DNA from: Channa striata
Taxonomy: Eukaryota; Chordata; Actinopteri; Anabantiformes; Channidae
NCBI GenBank assembly: GCA_033026295.1
Contig: CM065184.1
Location: 14,945,501-15,009,500, forward strand
Length of the DNA stretch: 64,000 nt
Reading direction: 5' to 3'
Below are positions 25,701-37,700 of the stretch, piece by piece (within the stretch, counting starts at the first letter, position 1; each line of letters opens with the position of its first letter). The notes beneath the pieces are model-generated. The model saw only the letters and a list, made by a program, of their open reading frames with translations. It was not told where the DNA came from and did not search any database. Both the position numbers and the translations under genes were made by a program.

Positions 25701-28700
25701 CTATCTGTTTGTTACCTGTAGCTCTTTAAGAATTATTTGTTAGCCATAATTTCTCATGTACTTCTCTTTTGCATTTCTTAAAAATGCATTGCTATTTTAA
25801 GTTTTGCTATTGTTATTTTAGTCAGATTTGTCCTTTAGCATGTGTGTTAAATGCCTACTTATACCAGGATGTCATTTGTAAAGCTGTATCTGTTGTAGTC
25901 TTTGTAACTGACTTGTAGCAGATTAAGTGATTCCATAAATCCCAAGTTTTAATGTTTTTAAGCTCAGAAACAAAAAAATCCTGTGGCACAGTCAGCATTA
26001 GTTTAACCTGTATGACTTTAAATGAATGGCACTAAACTTTTTTATGAAATTCTTCACTTCACAGAAATTACTAGTTTCAAGAAAAGTCATGTGACTAATA
26101 GTGGAACTGATATTCCACCTTTTTACATGCGTGTCATACAGGAAGTTTGGTTTCTTTATCATTTTAAGAAAGGAGCAGACAAAGTGAGTTGTGGCATTTA
26201 ATGTGCTTTGTTATACATGGTGTTTTATAGGACGCCGAAGCTGTCTAAATTGATTTTGTAGATATAAATAAAAAGACATTACACTTTTAATTACACAATT
26301 ATATAGAAGTTGAAGGTTTTTGCTAATTAGGTTTTTGCACCTTAAGCACCATTCACCATATTTGTTCCTTTGTAATCCATGTTGTGTTGTATATGTTCCT
26401 AAACTTGTGAAGGAGCTAATTCTGTCAAGAATTCTTCAGTGAAGATAATGCTGAAGCAAAAATAAAACCTTTTGAGTATGCAGTTCTGATTTGTCTCACA
26501 CATCCTTAAGCTGCATATTCATATTTTTATAATACTATTACAACAAATTCACTCACGACTTTTGAGTGAATATATTGTCCAAAATCACTCTCTGTTTCTT
26601 GTTTCTTATGGCCAATTGCCATATGTTGCTACATTAGCAGAACAGAAACAGATGGCCCTTCTAATTTCTGAAAGCATAATTTATCATATTCAGATCACAC
26701 AGAGGCTGTGTTTGTTAATATGAACAGATGAGAAAGTAAGTGCTCCATATTGTGAGCCCCCAAAGCAGATGGGTGAGCTGTACAAACACATCTTGGACCG
26801 AATGACTTGTATTTGTGTATGTTTCTGACTATAGGAGAGACAGGATGAAAGACACAGGGATAAAACTCATCCTGTGTGTTCCTTTTCCAGTGCTATTTGT
26901 GTTTTATGCTATAGGGCTACTTGCTCTCCCGAAAAGTCACAGTAATTCTGATAAATGATGAGGCACACTCGCTGAAGAGCAGACCATGTTTGAATTGTTC
27001 CATCTGGGCCTGGCCTAACTTTTCTTTGTCATCGATTGATGATTGACTTGTTGTGCTGTTTAAACTTAGAAAGGTATTTTCCATGTGCAAGATAGAAGTT
27101 GTGCCAGACTGTAGCTGCATCCACTTTTCATTAAAGATAAACTGTACAAACTATTTTATGGCAACTGAGTTTATAAATAGAACCTCATTTAACACAGCAC
27201 TTTTGTTATGAAATTATATTTTTTTTATGCTAGTCATACAGATCTGTATATAGAGAAATACCTAGACATACTCAAGGTTGAACAAGATTATCCATGCATC
27301 ATGGTTTAGAAATAGCACTCAAAAACATCAGACTTTAAATCATTAAACTTTTTGGCTTATTTATATGCAGAAAGTAAAGAAGTTCGTCGAGGCGAGAAAG
27401 CTAAAGGGGACAACATTTATGCACCCACTGCCCATGATTCTAGTTACCTTGAGATTCCCACCAAGGAAGGTCATATGGCAAGTAATGGCATCCATGAGAT
27501 TCCCACCAAGGACACAGAGGGCACTCCCACACATGCCACTGCAGGTAAAGGAAATGTGTATTTATTGTTATTCATCGTAAATTCGAACATGTCTGTATAA
27601 ATGTTGTTGTTTCAATGCATTGTAAAGTTATGATATCTGCATTAACAGTGAAGTCCATTGTGGTTTATAGGTACAGAGTAAATCTATAAATCTACAGTAG
27701 TTTGAAACAGAGTATCAACTAGTTAGTAATTGTGAGAAATGTTTCTGATGCCTTTAAGGTAAAAAAAGACAATAATCATTCATCAACAGAAGCCGTCAGC
27801 TGCTTGGGTGCACAGTAAACTTACTAATACTAAGAATTCCATTTTAGACATCAATTTTCCAACAATGCTTTTTGCTCAGAATAGGATTTCACTGAACAAT
27901 GCTCAGCCTCATTTTTAGCAGTACTTACTGACACAGAAACAAAACTGCATTTTTTGCTCCACAGCCCAAGGTCATGCCTCCTTCACCATAGAGTTTGACA
28001 ACACCTCTCCAGGAAAAGTCACCATTAAAGATCATGTGTCAAAGTTCACGTCTGACCACCACAGATCTCGCTCCAAAAAGAGTGGAGCGGGAAGTGGAGC
28101 CGCAGGAGGAAGAGACCTAAGCACTCTCCAAGCAGCTATGATGGCATCGGAAAGCAAGGTGGCTGATTGGCTGGCCCACAATGACCCGACTCTGGTGCGC
28201 AGTGAGTCAACGGAAGACGACAGCAAAAGCATCAAGAGCGATGTGCCCGTCCATCTCAAAAGACTGAAAGGTAGAGGCTGTTTCCTGTTAATATTACTGT
28301 ATCTGCCAGTTGGGTAAAAGGATTTGCAGCACTCTGTTCTGGTTATGTGCCACTTCCCTGATTGTTTATCCTTTCTTCCTATCTCTAAAAGAAGATTCTC
28401 ATTTAAACTTTGCAATGATATTAACTCTGGAGTTTTCTGTTCTTTTACCAAAATTATTATCACACTATCAGTGTCATACCTTAATATTTTTAACATGTCT
28501 TTATTTTTTGGAGATTATGTAGATTCTTTTAGATTCAAGTATTTTTGGTAATGTTCACCAACCTAGGGCATACAGAGACAAACATTTACACCCTTATCTG
28601 CTTTTCTACTCCTTTGCCGCCACTGAAAAAGCTTAGCATGAGTACCAAATTACACCAAAGCACCCCACTAAATTTTACTTTTTCATCTTTCAGTGAGAAC

Positions 28701-31700
28701 AGCATATACTACGCATAAGCCACGTTAATGTCTGAGATTTTGCTTTTGAGTTGCGGATATCGAAATGCTATATATTTGCTTTTGTTGTTTCGCTAAGGTT
28801 TGAGATCGCAGCGACTTAAATTATATGCTTCTCTCGTTTTTTTACTCCTTTTAGCTGCAAGTAGACAACTGGTGAGCAGCCTTTTGCTGCCAGGGGTCTT
28901 TGTGGGAATGGGCCAGACTAAGCAAAGCTATGTTTAGTTTTGTGCGGTTTGAAAATAGAGTTTCTGCTTGAAGCTAACCTATGAAAGACTACATGCTGGT
29001 CAAGAGTTAATTAAATGGGGTCCAATTTATGATGTTGTTGACATGTACTGGGCTGTGACCAGCACCATGAGCTGATGAAATTGTAAATCTGTGAGGCTGC
29101 ATTGGATTGCATGGCAGCTAATTCATTAGGTGGAGTCACTACTACATGCATGTCAACCGGCTGCTCCAATAGCTCACCTACAGTAATAGATGATTATTTC
29201 TTTAACTGACGACTGCCTATTTGACATTTTTGACCCTCGAAAAGATGACGCTATGGCTGATTGATACTTGAAGGATGAATAGAGGGCATGTAGACAGCTG
29301 GGAATATGCAAGGTGTGACAAGGCTAATACAGTAGGAACAACCTCAATGTATTGCTGAGTGTAGCATTTGCAGCAATAACGGCAAAGGTGATTGGACAAA
29401 GAAAGGCAAGAAGGAGAGAGACAGCGAGAGAGGGGCTTGAAGCCTGTACTGCAGTGAAAGAGGAAAGGGAGGTGGCGATGGAGGAGAGAGCGGTTTTTTG
29501 GCAGATAGTTGTTATAGTAACAGCGATGCAAATGATGGCAGGGCAAGAGAGAATATAGACCGAAATATATAAATAGCAAAAACTTGCAGCAAACAGCAGC
29601 AATGTGAATGCTGCAGGAGGGAGATATGCATTTCGTTGCTGACTGAGTGTGTGTGTGAAGCATGTGCTGCTCGCAAGCCAATGTGGCTGAAATCTGTCGT
29701 GTCTGTGTTTGCTGCATGTGCGTGTTTGAGACACGCTCAGCACTGATCTGCAGACAAGCACTGCCGTAAATGTGAGAAGAGGCGTGTTAGATGTGCTTAG
29801 GGAGTGTCATAGAGCCACCAGGCAGAGGTTTGACAAGAAATTAGGAGGAGGCAACTGAGCCACAGCATCTGATTTGTAAGCATCAAGGTGAGTCCTTCTC
29901 TTCTTGCTGTTAGAAACATTTAGACCATGTACCTTCATACTGTCTTGTATTTCGATCAGTGCTGGAATTTAAAATGTAGTGTGTTATAGAACATCTGAAA
30001 ATCTGATCATTTTCTTTGACAAAATATGATTCTGATCAGTGCCAAACAACAGGATAAGGCAAAATGTAATTTGTAATTTTTCATGAGTACTTGTGTTGTA
30101 GAATTGATATTTACTCACAGTATTAGCAAAGGCTTAATCAGCACACAAGCGTTACACCTCATATTTATGTATTGTATGCTAAGTTTTGAGTTGCACGCTT
30201 GCTTGACTGTCTGTGGTGCTGAGCATGCATGTAAAGTAAGTGCATCCTATTTCAGACACGTATACAGCTGTGTGGTGCAAGTGTGCATGCATGCAGCCAG
30301 CGATGGAGGCAAAGGGCAGCTCCAGTGTGAGTCATAGCGGGGCAAGCGGGGCAGAGCACTGGACTCTCACAGACATCTCTGTTCTCCTCTGGCCCTGCCA
30401 ACGACTTCTTTGTCTGGGGCACACTGCATGAAAGACCGGGCTTTCTGGCTGCTGATCTGCTGATCTCCTCATGCTACTGTATCGGGTGGCTGCTTTCCAA
30501 TCTAATTCCCTGCATCCTTCATTTTCATGTTTTTAAATGTATGCGTGAACATACACGCAATATTAAATTTTACACTGTGATGAAAGGCAGGAAAGATAGA
30601 GGAAGAAATGAGGAAGAAATGGAATGTGACAAATGAGCTGTTGACTCAGAATAATGCCCAAGGCCATCAGCTATAGTGATAGCCCAAAGGAGCAGGACTT
30701 AAAAAGCTACACCAGGAATTTGATGTTATAGTTTATAAAAAAGGTTGAACTTGGGGAGACTCAGCTATCATACTCATACATGTAATTCTTAATATTGGTC
30801 AAGCTTTAATAAATATTGTTTTATGCATTGCCCTTGATTTCAAGATTATATTGTCTTTTGTTATACTGTGCGTTCCCAATTAAACAGCTCAGTTCTTTTA
30901 TACTTATTTTATACTGATTTTGACTTTCAGTGATAATATACTACAGATCAAACTAGAAAGACAAAGTGAAACTACATCAGAGCGTCTGACTAATTCAGAA
31001 TCCCTATATTCCATTCAATCATGGGAGCATTGTCTTTTTTTTTATGGAGCCCATTCTGTTTGTAGAACTTTATTTATCTTTCCTGTCTTGTAAATTCAAA
31101 ATTCTTGGAACAGTACATGGTTGAAGAGACACTCCAGCAATAACATTTCATTGTAGTATTGAGCTGATAGTAATTCATCTCAAAATGTGCTAAGATTGAT
31201 GGCTTGAACTGTGATAGATGTAGAATATGGGTTGATTTTATAGTATGATATCACGTTCACACTGGTTTCTGTTTAAGCATGTGTGAAATTGGAGACAGAA
31301 TTGGAAAAATGATAGTATAGCATACGCATTGGCCAGGAACAGAGGCTATGCAGTGGTTCACGTTTACATTTAGTCATTTGTTAGATGCTTTTATCCAAAG
31401 TGACTTACAGTTTATGAAAATCATGTGAATGGAATTTTTGAAAGGTCACCCAAGTTATGCCTTCTCTCTCTGATATGATATGTTTGGCTGGGTTTCAGCT
31501 CATTAACCGACTGCTGATTGTGTGAGTAGCTCTCAGTGTCACTTTAGTCCAGAAGAATACAGTTAAGAATGCCCTCGGTTTGCCTTTTCGTTCCTCCTTT
31601 TTAATCCAGTTTAGGTCCTTTCCCTCCACCCCCTTTTTGTGCATTCCCCAAAGTCCTTCCATGTACAGCCTTTTCTTTTCTTGCTCTCTTTTTATCTCCC

Positions 31701-34700
31701 CTCCTCCGCTATTCCTTTAACCCTTTCACCTCCCTACATACATTCAGGTCGAGCCTCCTACACTTCGTCCCCCTCTGTGTTCTCCTCCTCCCCTCCCCCT
31801 CACTGCACTTTGTCGCCAGTGAAGTAGGCAGGGCCAGTGACCATGTGGGTGGCATGTCTAGATTAGTGTGGCACACTGTCTGCCATTGCACAAAACTGAG
31901 GCGACATGCTGATGTGACCCAGACTGATCAAAATGTAGAAACAGCACTAATGCGGTAGGTAAGCCGGGCATTATGAATTTAGGCTCTGTTTGCAAAGTTG
32001 AATGGTTTGATTCAGGCCACAACTAAAATTTTATAGTACTTGTTGGTTGTAATAGCAAAAATGTGTATCTTGTTTCTGCATCCAGAATGGATGTGATTTC
32101 AGGGAACATCTGGATTGACTTGGTTGTTTCTTCTTCTCAATGGATGCTTAATTTTAGTAGACATCTAAATAGCCAAACATATTGTTGAACTTCATATTGA
32201 CACTGTATTGTATTTAATACATGCATAATAGGTGTTGTCTGTTGCTATGCTACTGCGGTGCACACATTATGATGCAAAATTAAGAATGTTATCTGATGCA
32301 ACATCCTTTAGGCTATCAATAGTTACAGTATCAGAGCCACAGCTGTTGTCAGTAGTTCCAAGGTAATCAAACATCCACTTTGTAAGAGAACACATGACGG
32401 TATGTGCAGTAATTTTTTCGACAAACTATAACATATCTACCATTTTTTCTTTTTGTTTTTTCTCAGGCAGCAAACATGAGGATGGCACCCAGAGTGACTC
32501 TGAGAATGGTCTGGGCCTGCTTTTTGCAAACCGCCGCCATGCCCTCGAGGAGCGTCTAAAAGCAGCACACAGCCAAGTGGGAGGAGGACAAGGACCAGCG
32601 CTAGGAGCAGGAGTTGGGAACGTAACAGTGAGTGGTACCAGAACCACTGGCACCCGCACTGCCTTCATGATCGAGTTCTACGACGAAGAAAACCCACGCA
32701 AGCGCCGGTCATATTCGTTTTCCCAGACTGCCCCCTTGCTGGGGGGAGGAGCTGGTGGAGAGGGACTTTGTCCTCAGCCGCCATCTCATCCCAAAGTTTT
32801 CAGCATTTCTACATCTGCAACTACAGCTTCAGATTCAGGTAATAAAACATGTGATAAAACAGAAAGGCTAATATAGTTGTACACCTATCAAGAATCCATC
32901 CTTATTTAGGAGCTTTTGTCATTACTTTACAACTGCTGTACACATAACACCCATGTCCTTATTCAGATACTAAAAATTGTCTCTGTGGGGATCTTCTGCA
33001 AAATTATGTTAAGTGTGTTTTTCTTATGTTTGTATTACTGTCTTATTTCTTCAAGGTAAAGTTCCTGCTCCAATACCAGCAACAGTGACTGTAGGCGCCC
33101 CCACAGCTGCCCGTGTGCTCCTCAAGCAGAGGTCTGAGGACCCAAGTATTGGTCGGAGCTCAGTTAGCACTGGCTTGGCAACAGGTAGCCCCACCAGCCC
33201 AAGTGAAGACGCCTCGGCTGTGGGCAGATGTCCAGAAACAGCTGGAGGAGACGCAGGGGACGACCACAGTGATAAAGGGACCTACACTATCGAACTAGAG
33301 AACAAGAACCCTGAAGAAGAGGAGGCCAGGCGCATGATAGACAAGGTAAGAATGTTCAAAGATGTTTGCCACTGGCAGCACCACGTAGGATATTTTCTTC
33401 TCTCTTTCTTAGTCATCACAATATTACCACATGTTGATTGCTGCTACTACTTATTTCTTGCACTGGTCTAATTATAACTGAAAAACTGAGGAAATCTCTG
33501 CTCTAAAGGGGATTTCGTTTAATTAACTTTAAAGCCACATAATTCTAATTTGTAATAAAAAGCAGTCTGCTCCTTTAGTACTATCCACTGAGCAGAATAT
33601 TGCAACAAAATCCCATTAGCTATTTTACTGTTAAACTGCTGCTGTTATACTGGAATAAACTTAATTTGCCAATCTAATTAATGTAATGTAATACATTTTT
33701 AGATTAATAGAATTAAATGAGATTAAACACAGTTACCTTTACCAAAACAACTACAGTTTGTTGTAAACAGAAAAAAGGTTTTGTCTCGCTCATGTCCCTT
33801 ACAACCATTACAGGTTCAACCATTAGACGTTCTCGAATGGTTGTATTAGTTATTTGGAAGTTCAAATGGAGGTTACTTCTGTAATTTGTGGCGACAAAAG
33901 TGGGAAGTAGGATGCATTATCTGTTCATTATTAATGTTACTCTGCAGTATCTTTAAAGATAAGAATTTGATCATGCACACACACACACCAGAGCAAGATA
34001 AATGGTGTCTTTATTATCAGCTACGTTGGCACTTTTAGCAAATCTTTTGAGACTATTTTGTTTAGTCGCCACTAAAAAAAGCTATCATTTGGTAATCCTT
34101 ACACTTTTGTAATAGCTTGGAGAGACTTGTTCCATCAAGCATGGCCCTGTCTTATTAACCAATGCTCCAGGGAGGCTGAACAACCATCAGTTACATACTG
34201 CCACCCGCTGTCCTGTAGTACAGTGATCGTTAACGGTAACTAAAACGTGGCTGAAAAGAGCAAAGCAATACACACACAGGGAGATTCCTTAATGTCCTTT
34301 TCAAGGTGGGATAAACTGGCTTTGGTTAAAGTAGTAGAAAACCAAACATTTGTTTAAAGACAGTAGGTAAAATACACCACACCAAAGAGTGTTAAACAGA
34401 ACTTCACCAGGCGTTTTAATTGCACCCTACGAGATTTAGTAGTTAGGATTAGAAGCATATCTACTTATTTTTAGGAAATTGCTGCTAATAAAAGTTATAA
34501 CACAGCATTTAAATTTTACTAAATGACATCTTGCAGTGTGTCGTGTGTCTTTAGGGGTTCTAGACATGTTACCACACAGTGATATAATTAGTTGGGCGTA
34601 TTTCCAGTCAGTGTTAGTCTGAGTGCATTGCATTAAAAACTAGATGTGTTGTTATGCAAATTCCTATAATTAGCTGACATGCTAATTGGCACGCTGCTCA

Positions 34701-37700
34701 CAGTTAGTTCGCAATCGTTCTCTCTCCTTTTTGGGAAAGTGTGTGTGTGAGCGATTTCTATTTGTTGCCATGGCACTAAACTGTAAAGTGCAGATTGCGG
34801 CTTAAGTTCTGCAGCGTCACCTTTGTTCATGAAGAGGACTTTATATGGCTATATATGATGAGGATTTTTAATTTTGATTACAAAGAGCACTACTTACATA
34901 CTTAAGATAATCCATATGATATTTATGCATTACTCTGGGAAAATGGTGACCACATCTGCCATTCTATGTTTTTTTTTTCAAATGTCTTCAGGTGTTTGGT
35001 GTTCAACAGAACCAGGGCTCCTCTATTCTCTCAGGCCTGAAAGAAGAAGGAAAAGAAAAGGAAAAGGAGACCGTAGAGACGGGGAAGGAGGTAGAAAACT
35101 TGCATTAACAGTTTTATCCAAATTTCATGCCCTTCATTTCCATCAAACATAACCTAAATTCTGGTTTCACTTATAACATTTCAGATTGACACTTGTCTCT
35201 TGTCATATGGACTTTGTGACACCACTAATTGAGTTAACTGCCATTTTTTCACTTTTCTCAATTATATTTTTCGTTCTTTCTCTCTTGTCACTCCTTCCCC
35301 CTTTCATGTCCCCTTAGGCTCTTCCTGGTGACTCGAGCTGGGTCTCTCAGTGGGCCTCTCTAGCTGCCAATCACACCAGGACAGATCCAGAGGGATCAGG
35401 AGCAGAGGCAGCCACGTTCACACATAAAGAGAGAGGCACGTTGTCACTTTATTATCTAAATGTGTTTAGACTAATTGAGTTCAGATTTTTCATATGCATT
35501 TTTTCACATACAAACAATAATATTAATAAAAATCACTCACTTGAATATGCTATTATATCATCTAATCAAATCCTAAATCTCGGTTAAGTGAGTTTGTCCT
35601 TTGTTCTCCAGGAGCTGAACCCTTTGAGCCTGGTGCACCCCTTAACAGAGGCGAATCCTGCTCCAGTCTAACTGACCGTAAACGCAGGACCCTGCCCCAG
35701 CTTCCTGTGGATGACCCTCGGGCTAAATCCAACACCAAAGCTCTGAGGTCTGAGATTGGAGAGAAACAGGACACTGAACCCCAAGAAAAAGAGAAAAAAG
35801 GAGAGGGCGAGGGTCGAACTCCCATGGATGAAGGTGAGATGACCAGCAAACGAAAGCAAAGCTCCACCTCTTCCCCATCCAAGGCTCCTCTCCGAACCTC
35901 TGGCAGCACCGAGCGGAGGAAGAGGTCGCAGGAGAGAAAAGGAGGAGGAGCCGGAGAAGGAGAGAAGTCTGGGAAGCCTTTAGTGCGCCAGGGCAGCTTT
36001 ACAATTGAGAAGCCCAGTGTTAATGTCCCTGCAGAGCTTATTCCACGCATCAACAGAGGCAGCAATGGGCGGGAACGCAGCGACTCTGTGGGCAGTATGG
36101 ATACTGCCACACTCCTGAAGGACACAGAAGCTGTCATGGCCTTCCTGGAGGCCAAGCTAAGAGATGAAAACAAGCTAGACCAGAAAAGTAGTAGAACAGG
36201 CATCACTGCTCAGGGTTCAAGTTCTACTTTTCCTGCCAGGACCGACTCCATCTCTCCTGAGTCAGACGTAGACACGGCCAGCACAGCTAGTCATGCGGCT
36301 GGAGAGGCGGAGAGGAAAGCAGCAGCTGGTTGTGTACAGAAAAGACGTTCCCTCAGCAGTATGCATCGGGAGAAGAGCAACATGAGTACGTCTTCCAAGA
36401 CTAGTGTCACTAATGCAAGTGCTCGTGAACGCTTAGAGAGGAAGGCTAAAACAAGAACTGTGGAGACGACAAGCCGGACTGATGTACGCCGCTCTGTTCA
36501 GCCCTCCTCTTCATCCTCCAGAGCACGCCAGCCTTCTCTGGATCTTACTGATGATGACCACACTTCCTCATTCCCCATATCTGACATCCTCTCCTCAGAC
36601 CAGGAAACATACTCTGGACCTTTGGGGCACTCAGCACATGGACGCTCAGATGACATCCTTCTTTCAAAAGCTGATGGCAGGTCTGGTAAGACTTCTGCCA
36701 GTGGTTCCTCCAAAACCAGCCGCACCCTTCAGGCAGCCACAGCATCCTCTCTGAGCAAGCAGGCTTCACTGCCTCAGCCACGACCCACAAGAGCCTCCCT
36801 CCTCCGCCGTGCCCGCCTCGGGGATACATCTGATACGGATCTGGCGGATGCAGACAGGGTGTCTGTGGCTTCTGAAGTATCCACTACCAGCTCCACCTCT
36901 AAGCCACCATCTGGTCGGAAGGGACTGTCACGACTGGACATGCTGGCTCAGCCTCGTAGGAACCGTCTCGGTTCCATATCAGCCCGCAGTGACTCAGAGT
37001 GCACAGTGACCCGGAGCTCCACCTCTTCACAACGCCTGTCAGCGGAAACTGCTCTGCGTCTTGGGTTGCGCACATCAACACCAACAGAGAACAGGCTGAC
37101 ATCAAGGATGAGAGCCAGTAGCGTATCTAAGCTGAATGAGACCAAGACCAAGACCACTACATCTGGATACTGCTCGCCCACAGGTGAGCACAACAACTGC
37201 ATGCCTGATTCACGTTTATTCACACGCTTTTGCATATTGTACAAACAAGTAAAAGAGGAAAAGCAGTTTCTTGACAAATGTTGTGTAAGGATTCAAAAAG
37301 TCTCCTCCATTGCATACCACATTCTGTGTCAGTGTGTAAACATTTGTCTGGTAACATTTTCACTGTTGATGCACTCATGCATTGGTTTTCATCACTCAGA
37401 GAGCTCTCAGCCTGAACCTGAGGGCTGTGAAGGAGAGGAAGAGCTTTTGGGTACTGTACCAAAACTGTAGAGATTTCTTAGGATCGCGTGTTTGTGTGTT
37501 TGTTTGTGTGTCAGACCTGGGTCACAACAATTGGAGCCACAACCAAGCTTATGAAAAGGAAAGCTGATCATTTTACAAGTAGTATTGTGTTTGGCAAAAT
37601 CCAAACGGTAAAAGAGGTGAGGCATTAATAGGAAAGCACAGTCTTTTGTTTGACAGAATGTTGGGGGAAAAAAAGTTTGGCGGTGTAGTTTTAGTGAAGT

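Noticed and set aside
29217..29717. Minus-strand ORF of 166 codons in a cep170 intron
   Set aside because: Low-complexity Ser/Cys/Leu-rich translation of purine-rich intron sequence, with no splice context or family similarity.
31639..31827. Stand-alone 62-codon plus-strand ORF
   Set aside because: As an independent gene it has no support; only its 3' part is noted as a possible alternative cep170 exon.
35562..36206. Minus-strand ORF of 214 codons
   Set aside because: Antisense to the large cep170 exon; its Ser/Leu-rich composition mirrors the coding strand and no family is recognised.
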